Below, piece after piece: positions 11,450-21,305 of a stretch of DNA of 64,000 bases. This DNA is from Sclerodactyla briareus. Its lineage: Eukaryota; Echinodermata; Holothuroidea; Dendrochirotida; Sclerodactylidae. Numbering within the stretch: position 1 is the first letter of the stretch; each line of letters starts with the position of its first letter. The notes beneath the pieces were generated by a model that was given only the letters and a program-made list of their open reading frames with translations, ran no database searches and was not told the origin of the DNA. The stretch lies in NCBI GenBank assembly GCA_026419785.1, contig JAODTK010001888.1, forward strand, positions 62,001-126,000, in the 5' to 3' direction. The translations under genes were made by a program, and so were the position numbers.

Positions 11450-11915
11450 TGGGGGAGTTGACCACTTGGAGTCGAACCCAGCGATCGTTCTGGCTGTACG
11501 AGTATGTGATGGGGGAACAGTTCGTAGAGAATCTTCGGAGTGCGAAACCCAACAAATGTCACCAAATCAGAGTATCAGGACGTCAAAAACAGTGTCATAG
11601 AAATATAAACAACCTCGCCAAAAAACAGGATCAACCCATCGGAAAAAATCGGCTCATAAAAATAATGGAAACATGGTACAGGGTGTTAATCCCTAATAAG
11701 GTTGAACAGCGATATTGAACGTAATGTCTACAATAAATTGAACCTTTGTGCTGATACTGTACCGTACACAGTCTCAGTAATAATGAAAATCGGTAAGACG
11801 ATATTGCTTCCAGTTCTGGTGACAATAATGTTATTTCAAATTTTTGGAATTATCTATTAGGCAAGGCTGCCTTTGCCTGTACGTGTACGGCGTGTATAGT
11901 GTTGCTCGCCATGGA
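11450..11915 (+). repeat. Direct-repeat unit, copy 2
   Basis: Second copy of the unit at 10,640-11,275, absent as a duplicate from arm A'. It ends at GCTCGCCATGGACA, after which the two copies diverge completely. Confidence 0.7.
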
Positions 11916-12339
11916 CACTGCGGCGGTGGGTGAAAGGTTTTCTGGCATACCAAATCCGATAGGGAAAGTAAGGAGAGGAATAAGTGAGGCCAGGCTTTTT
12001 CTCTCAAGATTGTGGTCTGTACGTGTGTGCATGTATTGATCAGACGCCTTGGTGGTAGCTGACCGTCTGTAGATATCATGATCCCCTACCTGACCTGGAA
12101 CAGCAGTCCACACAGTTGCAAACAACTGGTAACATGAAGTCCGTTATGAAGTCAGTTATTAGAACCATGGCACAACCGCTGGGGGTCGCAACGTCCTACG
12201 CAACGGTTTTTGCGCCTTCGCGTTTGAACACCATCTCGAACACACCTCGTACTGCCTATGTGTTGTCATGGGGGTGGGGGTGGAGAAACGCCCAACGCAA
12301 CGGATTTTGCGCCTAAGTTTGGCAGGGATACTGCAATAA

Positions 12340-12630
12340 TGTAACCACTATAGTGGTCCATGGGGTGCATAGTGCACTCGTATGTGCTGGCCAGGCATCA
12401 CCGATACCGTTCCTTCAATACTCCGAACGGCATTTCATCAAACCTGGAGGACCGATGCCCAGCGATTGATATATGCCGGGCCGGCTAGTGCTCATACAAC
12501 TCCCTACACTCCCATGAGAGAGTGAGTCAGTAGGTAACTGAATCACTTCATTAATTCGTGCACTCGGCAAATCGCTTCCGCAATCGTCTACGACGTTGGA
12601 AAGCGCTATATAACCTGCAGCTTATTATTA

Positions 12631-12664
<34 letters not shown>

Positions 12665-12668
12665 TAGT
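12340..12668 (+). repeat. Short repeat ending in GCGCTATATAA and (TTA)n
   Basis: The block from CCACTATAGTGG through GGCCGGCTAG and GCACTCGGCAAATCGC to AAAGCGCTATATAACCTGCAGC ends in (TTA)n at 12,628-12,664. The ending resembles CR1/L2 LINE tails, but no coding part is visible. Arm A' carries the reverse complement up to ATCGC (25,655), after which it shows (TA)n instead. This is the inner end of arm A. Confidence 0.5.
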
Positions 12669-14360
12669 ATTGGTTGAGAAGTTTTGTTATAACATTGGCT
12701 AGTAACTAGTAAGTTTTCTCACCACTATCTCTCTACCTCTCGGTTAGTGATTCGCTATTGACCTAATGAAGTCTCATTAGTAATCCAGTATTCGCAGACA
12801 TCTGATCTCGTGCGTATCACATTGTTTCAAGGGTCTGGTCAATTTGAGATCAGCAGAGGTTGAAATCTAGGAACCCTGGGTCAAATCAAAAGCCATCTGA
12901 AGCGGAGGTGGAAATGGGAAAATTGTGAAAGACTAGATTCTTGGCTTTGTGAACGCCCCACCCGAGGGTATGAAGCTTGGTACGGGGTGCCCAATGATGG
13001 GTAAATGATCCACATTATTTAGGGATCATGTCAAAGGTCAACGAACTTGAAGGCAATCGAGAAACAGTCGGCTTTCCGGCGTTCTAGCTAAATATGAATT
13101 CCTCCAATCGTTTGGTTCATCAAGTGACATTCGTTACAACAGTCCATCCATTTTCTTATTTTTAGGATATTCATTCGTTTGTTCCAACACGTCATCACAG
13201 GACCTCCTCCAAACGAAAAATGCCTTGAAAATGTTCCGACTCGACATACGAGCATTCAGCTGCCTAATTTGACATTTCTTTCACCTTAACCTGATGAATG
13301 TATTCCATATTCGAGAGCTATAGAGTGACATAATCGATCGAGTTTAGATGGACAAACAGTTCATTTAACCGTCGTCAAACGATTTGATAACCTTGAACAA
13401 CGAAACAAGATGTTACGGGAGATATCAATGGGGCATGCGTGAACTCCACTACAAATTGAACCACACAATCGATCTGATGGTTTTCTCGTCCTTTCAATAA
13501 CAGCATCGGATTGAAGTGTTTGAAGTTATATCAAGACGGGTAAATTGAACTACGATTCTTGGAAATATCCGTATCAATGTCATGAGGTAATATGCAAAAC
13601 AGTGTCGTACAGCAAATGTGATCTGTAGGGGAGAATGGGGATAGTTGAGCCAGCAGGCAATTTGAGCCACCCCCCATATCTCAAGAAGGAAGAGGGCAAA
13701 ATTTACAATACTGCACCTCATCATGTAGGACACTGTAAGTACTCTTTCCGCTACGTAAATGATACCCTGCCACACACGCTGATTGCTGACCAGCAAATGT
13801 TCAAATTTTGTGCTTTTTCGAAAATGTTTTGCTAAAAATGATTTGTCAACTTTGGAAGCTTTATACAGTGATCAACATTTCGATGTTTTCATATTTCTTA
13901 GTATACCGTGGACCGCATTCTGTCAAAATAAAATATTGCAAAAGACCACGTGCATAGAACAGGTTTAAAAAAAAGGCCCCCCCTTACCTAAAACCACCCT
14001 GTGGTGCTAGTTGATCAAGAGAGGGTGGGGTGAGTTGAGCCATGGCTCATCTTACCCCATATGTGGCTCATCTTACCCCATATTGTAGCACAACGTACCT
14101 ATGATGTTTACAGTTGGAGTATTCAATTATTTGTTAATAAAATATATAATATATATATAATATATATAATAAAAAATAATAAAGTTACTTCTAAGATAAT
14201 TTTGTTTCCCCCCTTTTTTCCTTCAATTAATATGTTTTGATATGATTTGATTTGGCTCCCTCAGAGCTGGGAACTGCTGACGTTAGCTCTCCCATGCGGC
14301 TATTTATGCCTGTAGGCTAGCTGCAGCCGTGATTCCTTTCCTGTTAGGCACTCCTTTCCA

Positions 14361-15387
14361 CTGGCGTAGCCAGGAAATTTGATGGGGTGGCCATGGGGGG
14401 AGGGGTCTAAGGGGAGGGGTTCCCCCTCCTCTTTGGAAAGTTTTGCATTTTTAGGAATCCTCAGATGAAATCTGGTTCACATTTGCCATCATCTGAAGTC
14501 ATTTTTCCCTATACATAAACTCTTGTTCTTGAGAAGTGGTCAAATGTTCTATTTCCACGTGGCTTCAGATCATTGGCGTACAGGGTTCTTCCATTTTTTT
14601 TGGGGGGGGGGGCAGAAAAAAAAAATTCCCCAAATCTTGAAAGCCGCATGATGGATAAGTACTACAGCGCGCTAAACGCGCGAAAAAAAATTGTTGTTTT
14701 GATTGAAAATTCCTCCTGAATTTCGCCAAATTTCGCTTTTGTCTGCATTTTTTGAATCCATTTTCCGCCTGTTTATTTTCGTCGGTCTCAATTTTTTTAT
14801 CCTTTTTGGAATCACTGTCTTGGTATGAATTTGAAGGGGTGTCTACGCTCCTCCTCTTATGGCCATGCCTTCAGTTGGCCAGGAATGTACCCAGGATGCT
14901 AATAGCCACAATTGCAATATCTAAAAAAAAACCTAACTAATTTGCCCGAATCTCAAATAGTTATTATCGGTGTGTATTAAGGGCAGACAACAAAACCATG
15001 GCTACTACTGCGCAAGAAGCACGCAATTTTTCTCGCATTGCTTGGATATCATCTATGATATCCCCCTATACCCCCTATACCCCCTCGTATGCCAATGTCT
15101 TATATGATCTAAAGAAACTTGCCGCAACTCCAAATGGGTAAAAAATCGTGTATATATAACGGGTACCACTGCGTGCGAAGCGCGCAAAATTGTGCACACT
15201 GTTTGGATATTGACCCAAAAAATTGGGCTGTCAGAGGGGAATTCGAGCAATCTGACTAGCAAATGATGAAAGAGAGAGCCGCATAAGTGCAAATGTTGTT
15301 GTCATTAAGTCATTAATTGAAAAAAAGAAATGGGGGGAATTCGATTGGGGGTGGCATGGCCCCCGTGGCCCCCCTCTGGCTACGCCA
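14361..15387. mobile_element. Nested TIR element with TGGCGTAGCCAG ends
   Basis: Starts CTGGCGTAGCCAGGAAA and ends (reverse complement) TGGCGTAGCCAGAGGG, with G/C-rich tracts just inside each end. Flanks TCCTTTCCA and TCCCTTTCA may be a decayed target duplication. The interior has GCGCGC/AAGCACGC motif blocks at about 14,665, 15,010 and 15,165. Another end of this family lies at 19,594-19,611. No transposase seen. Confidence 0.55.
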
Positions 15388-15500
15388 TCCCTTTCATAAT
15401 CGTGACGCAGATGATGGAGGGGCTTATGGTGTGAAGTCATCAGCGTGTCGTCTCCGGTTGTTAGAAAGGCGATCTTTGGTGAGTGAAAGGTAATGCACTT

Positions 15501-15809
15501 GTCAATTGTATGACACACCTCCTATACAAACCCCTGCAGGGTGCGTCATGTGTGAGTCCTCGACAGCCGGTGGTTCCTGTGGTTCATCACTCTGCCTCAA
15601 CTGCAAGTCACAAAGTGACTCCGTGAGGGTCATTTGCTCTGTTTATCACGTTTATCCAATGGACAAAGACAATAATGGGGTAGGTTATTTGACAAAAATT
15701 GTAAGTCAACAAAGTGACTGTGGGTGCATCATTTGTACATAAATTGTATGACTCTTCTATGACACTTCTCACCCTGCCAGGGGAATAGGGGGTGCGTCAT
15801 ACAATTGAC
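15501..15809. mobile_element. MITE with about 50-bp inverted ends, nested
   Basis: GTCAATTGTATGACACACCT at the left matches the reverse complement of the right end (GTCAATTGTATGACGCACCC), continuing at lower identity to about 50 bp. It encloses a 78-codon frame (15,506-15,742) with eight cysteines (CVMC, CLNC, CGCIIC). The frame begins inside the left inverted end, so it is probably incidental. Confidence 0.6.
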
Positions 15810-16113
15810 TAGCGCATGAGTGAATTGCGAATAGGAAGAATATACAATGGTGTCTCAACTTACATTCAGTGGATCATCTTACCTACTGGGTCAGCTCAAC
15901 TCACCCCACGAGTGAGGTTAGTTGGGCCAATTGACTTTTTTTGATGGCCTAGTGACTACCAGGTCTTTGTTACCTGACCAACTCATAGTGTATTATAGAG
16001 TGGACAAACGCCTCTAGTTTACAAAGCACCAAGAAACATTTGAAGTGCATACTTCTATTCTGGGAAAATAGCTAAAATGTAAAAAATGGCTCAACTATCC
16101 TCATTCTCCCCTA

Positions 16114-17515
16114 CATCGTTCCAACTTGCTTCTTCTTGATGAATGTAGTGGGGGGTAGAGGTGGTGGTTTTGCTGCCCGATTTGTTCCACGCCTCGATGG
16201 GTTCACCGGCATGATTTGGCTAGAGCAGCACAACAGAGGGAGGTTTCCCACCCCAGATATTTACAAACTCCCAGTAGCTTTCTGGTAGTACACCTGAACC
16301 ATTCTTTCTTACCTTTCTTACCATATTGTATTTCGTGTTTCTAAATGGTTTGAATCAGCAATCACTCAAAAGAAAATATTCAATATTACAGTTACAGATT
16401 ATTTGATATTTTTGCTGAATACCAGGTGACGATGTGCTTGGCTTCAGTCGATGGCATTGTCTCGGCCGATCAGAACCTACGTTTACTTCAATTAGGAAAT
16501 AAACGAATGGCTGATGTACGATGATTAATTTATTTTTCTATTTGGATTCGAATGGTCCTGTTGCAGGGGATGAGTGGATTCAATTGCAACACCCTCAAAT
16601 ATAATTGGTATGAATATATATCATTGGTCTTGGAAACTCCAACTCGGGGTTGGAGACCGGCGTCGTCTACCCCACTTTCCTCCACTTTCCTCCGAGGGGT
16701 ACCCACACCCTTACCTAAGTATGTGCAACCAGAACTAGAATTATTCCCAAAAATGTTCCTGCAAACGAAAAATTACATTCCACAAGGACTCAAATATTAA
16801 TGAATCCAATTTGTTCGCCTTACGGATCTCGATTCCTGTTGCCGTTGTTGTTTGCTTCTCCAACGGACTTGTGACAACGGCTGTGTCGTTATTGCGTCAA
16901 AGAGGATAAGAACAATCCACTAGATGATAGCCTTTGAGACAGATTGGGTCATATCCCTACTCTAATTGGACGACTTGTCTCATCTAATTAGAATTGTCTC
17001 CATATTTTGGGTTATTAATCACGTATTCATAAATACCACGTGACCTATGTAGTAAGTTTAGTGTGTGAAAGTGAATTATAACCGGTTATAATTCCAGTAC
17101 TAAACACCGGCTAAAGGCGACACAAGTATGTCTTGGGAGAACCTCAAGAGGGGATCAACAGAACAGTGAAAATTTTCACAATGTGTTCAAGAACTTCAAG
17201 TTGCACACGATTACTACGGTAGGGCCTATATCGCGTTTGTACGCATTCTCGACCGTGCCTGAATCGTTACGTATCTAACACCATTTTTCACGAATCTTCT
17301 CAGAGATTTTATCACCTTTCATTTGAGCAGAGGATTAAGGCCCACAGGAGAACTATTTACGTTACCCTGAACTTCTCTCGTCGTCCTTTTCACGACACTA
17401 GATGTGAATTATGGTACATGCAGTCTGAATGTCAAATGCCAGAGTCGAAAGAAACACGGGGGTGGATGATGAGAAGCCTGGATGGGTGCGAAACTGAGAC
17501 TGGTCTGATTTCATC
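16114..17515. other. No gene recognised
   Basis: AT-rich unique-looking DNA. Frames such as 16,552-16,800 lack splice context or recognisable motifs. Nothing is supported here. Confidence 0.4.
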
Positions 17516-17578
17516 CGCGATGATCCAGGGAAAGGCTACTGTACTCTAGCTTAGAGTAGCATTTCCCTGGATGATCAC
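17516..17578. repeat. Imperfect hairpin
   Basis: ATCCAGGGAAA...GCTACT is mirrored by AGTAGC.ATTTCCCTGGAT across a CTAGCTTAGAG centre. This could be a short folding element or a MITE remnant. Confidence 0.6.
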
Positions 17579-17633
17579 AGCATGCTTTGAAATATGAAGG
17601 AGAGTTTTAATATATCTCCGTCAAACAGTCCGC

Positions 17634-18011
17634 TTGGAAAACATGCTTCTAGATGTTCCTAACTTCCTCTCTTTGACAGGAATTTGGAAAAGCAAAGGCT
17701 CACTTACCAGTCAAATGAATCGGTCGAAAAACGGGAACATAACCATCAGTTGGATTCTACAGTATGCCTCTATACTATACGCCGCAGCAACACCATCAGT
17801 CAACAACATTCACAATGGCACGACCATTTGTCTTCGAATACGATCACACGATGGATGTATTTTCCACGAATTGTGTTATGTCGGTGTTCCTGTAAAATGT
17901 GTACTTTCCATTGTTTCCAAAACTCGAATTCCCCGTATTAATCCCGACCAAAACATGGTGTCTGTAACAGAATCCACTGCCTCATCGACTCAATCAAGGC
18001 TAGTATACTAG
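17634..18011 (+). CDS. Hypothetical 125-codon frame, possible exon
   Basis: One of the longer + strand frames in a region without recognisable repeats. A polypyrimidine run and TTTGACAG sit at about 17,672-17,681, so an exon might begin at GAATTTGG. The frame has scattered cysteines (CLRI, DGCIFHELC, VKC) and several NxS/T sites, vaguely like an extracellular domain, but I cannot assign a family. An overlapping 85-codon frame in the next phase weakens the case. Chance is quite possible. Confidence 0.2.
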   Translation: MENMLLDVPNFLSLTGIWKSKGSLTSQMNRSKNGNITISWILQYASILYAAATPSVNNIHNGTTICLRIRSHDGCIFHELCYVGVPVKCVLSIVSKTRIPRINPDQNMVSVTESTASSTQSRLVY

Positions 18012-18084
18012 TTTTGGACTATTGGCTATGTTCGTGAACAAGCTACTGTACATGTATGTACTCTGAGTGCTAAATTAGAACTGT

Positions 18085-18130
18085 CGCTCGGCCTGTCCAT
18101 TCGCTCGGCTGCGAATGGCCAGGCCGAGCG
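18085..18130. repeat. 20-bp stem hairpin
   Basis: CGCTCGGCCTGTCCATTCGC pairs with the following GCGAATGGCCAGGCCGAGCG (19 of 20 positions) around a TCGGCT loop. It is GC-rich in AT-rich surroundings. No poly-T or gene follows, so it is not called a terminator. Confidence 0.75.
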
Positions 18131-19000
18131 CCTCGGGATTTTCTAACCTCCTATTATGACGTCATCCCGGTTTTAATTCTGCAACAAAGGCCCTCGTATC
18201 TGTTCATTATTCCCTAATTGTAGCATAAAACCGACAGTGGTGAATAACGTCTATTTCTTGATCAGCGAACCAAGAATGTGGCTTCCCCGACTTAACGAAT
18301 TATATCGATAAAATAGTGAGGTAGTCATGAGAAAGTAATAACTAATCATCCCTCAAGACAACACATTTGTTGATTTCAACGTAATCCCCCAAAGCTGTCC
18401 AATGAATACAGTTCACGAATACCCCGTTTCAAGATATACCCTGTTGTGTCTTTCGAGATTGTATCGTCAGTTAACGGTATATATGAAGTTCATCGACATA
18501 TCAACCCGAGCACGCCTCTCTTACCAATCCGTGAAGCCCAGTATATGTGTCAATGTTGCTCCCATATTTCTCAGGACTCCGTGGCGTTCGGTTGTACTAT
18601 GATAAAAGCCACAATCTTATCCGAGCTTCATCATTATTATTGAAGAGGAGAGAACATATCTACAGCCATTTCCATCGAAAAAGTCTCGGATATCTGCTGA
18701 GAGGAATAGATACTGCTGCTGCTTGCATGCTCGACTATCAGTCATCATGGTGGTGATTTCGGAAATGGAGGTGTCAGTGGTTCAGCAAAGCATAGAGTTC
18801 GGAAAAAGACAGGCAAGACTGTGTGGTCGGAGTCTGGTTCCTGGCGGAAAAAAAACTTGTCACAAAGAGCTTATGAAGGAGATAGAAGTATATGACCCCC
18901 GACTCGGCAGCGATATGTGGATGGAATCGGCAGTGTGCCATGGAGCCGCCTTCGATTCAGAGCTTTTCGTAAACGAATGCCATCTACCAATCATATGGAT
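18131..19000. other. No gene recognised
   Basis: Several short overlapping frames (18,402-18,756 and 18,723-19,091) show no domain, start context or splice signals that I can defend. A TGACGTCA motif lies at 18,158-18,165. Confidence 0.35.
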
Positions 19001-19399
19001 CCAGATGGCTTTAGGGGAGTCGGACCCCCCCCCCCCCCCCCACTTTCTCCGCTACGTGATGTTATCTGTGATGAATGTACCTTCTACATAAGGCATACGG
19101 TACCGTTTACAAGATACATGACTCTAAAAGAACTTGCTACTTACTATTGTTTACCCCCTGTGGCATTGCATGTGATGTCACTTGTACTATATGCAAGGTC
19201 GGCACCACAGAGAAGGTAGGGCAGGCATTTGCCCCTATGGAATTCTTTCCCCCAATAAAATGTTTAAATGACGTTTTAAGACACGTCATTTTGTTAAGGG
19301 GGGGGGTGAGGGTTTATACTATCATGAGATAACGTGTAGCCACCAATTTTTGAACGAATTTGGCGGAAGGTGGGCTATTCGAACCAACTGACCTAGCAC

Positions 19400-19613
19400 C
19401 AAATCACATCTTAGGCTAGGTTAAAATGCAAAATTATTTCCACAAGTAAAATGAGTGTGAAAGTGTGTAATATGACCCAAATCGCATCCAAGGCCACCCG
19501 GAAATGAAAATTTTCAGAACCCTCCCACAGCCCCCATCAATCTCCACCCCCATGAAATCACCACCCCCCTCCGCCTCTCCACTAGAAAAATAATCCTGGC
19601 TACGCCACTGGTT
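19400..19613 (-). mobile_element. Fragment with CAGTGGCGTAGCCAGGA terminus
   Basis: On the minus strand this begins CAGTGGCGTAGCCAGGATTA, the same terminus as the element at 14,361-15,387, followed by the family's G-rich subterminal sequence. The opposite end was not found with confidence; a poly-C run at 19,026-19,043 may mark it. Confidence 0.45.
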
Positions 19614-20164
19614 TGGATCCCTCTTTCACGATCAGGGTGCAGGCTGCGCCGTCGTACCTATTGTTCCCACCACAGGGTAATAGACTCTTCACCGATTGGA
19701 AAAATTAGAAGAGGCCCAAGCCGCCTAAGGTTTGTGGTGTGGATGAAGCTATATAGCCATTGGTGGCTGCTTATACAATTGGACTCCATCATTTGCACCC
19801 GAGTCCTACGAAGAATGAGGCGGATAGACAACAATGACAAGAAGTGAAGACATCGCGTGCCAAGTGCGCAGTTTTCGAGGATTCGACAATGGAGAATACA
19901 TATATTCCATCACACAAGTCACTAATCAGTCATTGAATCTACGTATATGTCGAAAACAGTATAAGCGAAATAGCGCTGGTCAAATTGGGGGCTAAATGCC
20001 TACTAGCGTCCCGCTCTCTACCAATTAAAACTGATTCCACCCCCCCCCCCTCCCATGATAGCCGCTCATGCATGAACCAATCGGGAGGTGATCAGCGTCA
20101 ACCCCTCTTCCGTCATAGTATCTCTGCAGTTCTGACAGAGGGATGGGTGAGTTTCGAATATTCT

Positions 20165-20376
20165 TCGATCGTTCGGTCACTCAGCGCGGATTCAGATTTT
20201 TTTGGGGAAAATAAAAAAAATAATAAATGACATCCGAGAGGAAAGTTGAAGAAAGTGAATGAAAAATGGTATAAACGTCTGGGGGTGGGGTTGAGGGTAA
20301 AAAGTTGGATTGCGATTTTTCTCTGGGGCCAAATTGAATCCCTCCCTCTTAAAAATCCTGGATCCGCCCTTGGTCA
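20165..20376 (-). mobile_element. Repeat end of GGGCGGATCCAGGATTTTTAA type
   Basis: On the minus strand it begins AAGGGCGGATCCAGGATTT and runs through G/A-rich sequence to a poly-A-rich stretch. GGATCCAGG termini are common in invertebrate and fish DNA transposons, but the second end is not clear here. Confidence 0.4.
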
Positions 20377-20690
20377 GATGCCTGATTCGGGTCGCCTGGA
20401 GGTTGGCAACTCTGGTACCAGACAGGGCAAGGAAAGAGAGACAACCATGTACACAGTTCAACTCAATCGTCAGTTGGGCAGTGCCCTGTCGAGGTGGGGT
20501 GATCTGAGGTGTCGCTGGCATATTTGTTTCCTCTTCCTCTACCACTGTTAGCTTTCCTCTCTGGTGGCCGCTACCACCCTTATTCCTGCCTGTGTGCCCG
20601 GCCCTTACCACTCCCCCTCTTCGTTCTGATTTCGTCTTTGGTGCCATGCACGTATAATATTTCATTTCATTTCATAGGCCCTTGTGTATG
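20377..20690 (+). repeat. Short dispersed repeat with (TTTCA)n tail
   Basis: Runs from GATGCCTGATTCGGGTCG to CATGCACGTATAATATTTCATTTCATTTCAT and looks like a SINE- or LINE-derived 3' end with a pentamer tail. A similar (TTTCA)n run is at 35,985-36,015. Class is a guess. Confidence 0.35.
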
Positions 20691-20899
20691 ATACATGCTT
20701 TCCCTTGTGTGTGGCAGAATGTGATCCAACAATTCTGTCCAAGGTTGTAGGGGTCTAATCGTCTTGACCAACTGCGTTCTCTGGTCACTCAAATGCATAT
20801 CCCTATAATAATATATCTAAATTCCCAGCCATTAAGCTTTTTCTTTATTCCACTAGTCCAGTTCTCTGCCTATTTGTTGATGGTTTTCAGTCTCTCATT

Positions 20900-21305
20900 T
20901 CCTCTAACAGATACTCTGCATGTTTGCCCTCCGCCTTCCTGCCTAACCCAACTCCTTGATGTTCGCAGTCATAATCCATGGGAGTGGCGGTTCCCACTGT
21001 CACTGGATTCACTCTCCAACAACCCAACGCCAACTACACTCAGAAGACTGAATCCTGCGAACATATTACAACTCCTGTACAAAGTTGGAATCCGTGCGTC
21101 CCGAATTATGATAATATACCAAACTTTGTGGTGTGGCACAACACGGAGATAAATGTCATAGGTACACAGTTTTGGGAGTGTAGTTCCGGCGGAAGCAGAT
21201 CAGGGATCAATTCTAAACGATAGCTAGGTTTGAGCTGTTATCTTTAGTCTAAACAGTCCGGGGGATTCTCCTATTCGGGAGAATAAAATTGTATTGTATT
21301 TTACC
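20900..21305 (+). repeat. LINE-like 3' region with TTGTATTGTATT tail
   Basis: Frames at 20,793-21,152 and 21,020-21,223 read through a stretch ending in a short UTR and the tail AAAATTGTATTGTATTTTA, typical of non-LTR elements. RRLNPANILQLL is suggestive of a decayed ORF2 end, but no diagnostic reverse-transcriptase motif is present. Confidence 0.35.

Larger units (their letters stand above)
1..12585 (+). repeat. Large inverted repeat, arm A
   Basis: The whole segment is recognisable in reverse complement at 25,655-42,075. By-eye anchors include 1-200 with 41,880-42,075, 1,545-2,250 with 39,600-40,260, 4,560-4,680 with 36,990-37,100, 8,460-8,660 with 33,030-33,240, 9,420-9,990 with 29,790-30,370, 10,390-10,480 with 29,040-29,130 and 12,090-12,580 with 25,660-26,000. 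Identity varies from about 70% to above 90%, with many indels, so this is not a recent perfect palindrome. The match reaches the left window edge, so the arm may extend further. It contains the + strand mini-secreted-peptide gene and LINE fragments at 3.4, 3.7, 5.7, 7.5 and 11.3 kb. A real ancient inverted duplication and a misassembly of divergent haplotypes are both possible. Confidence 0.9.
13628..16111. mobile_element. Unclassified 2.5-kb TIR element flanked by TA
   Basis: Left end GGGGAGAATGGGGATAGTTGAGCCA (13,628-13,652) and right end (reverse complement, 16,087-16,111) match over 25 bp with one mismatch. TA lies on both sides (13,626-27 and 16,112-13), consistent with a TA target duplication. 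GGGTGAGTTGAGCC- and CATCTTACCCCAT-type motifs recur inside both ends. No transposase frame was found; two other elements are nested within (14,361-15,387 and 15,501-15,809). It looks non-autonomous. Superfamily is not claimed; a TA duplication is typical of Tc1/mariner relatives. Confidence 0.7.

Noticed and set aside
20192..20665. 157-codon minus-strand frame as a gene
   Set aside because: It crosses the boundary between two different repeats (GGCGGATCCAGG-ended element and TTTCA-tailed repeat).
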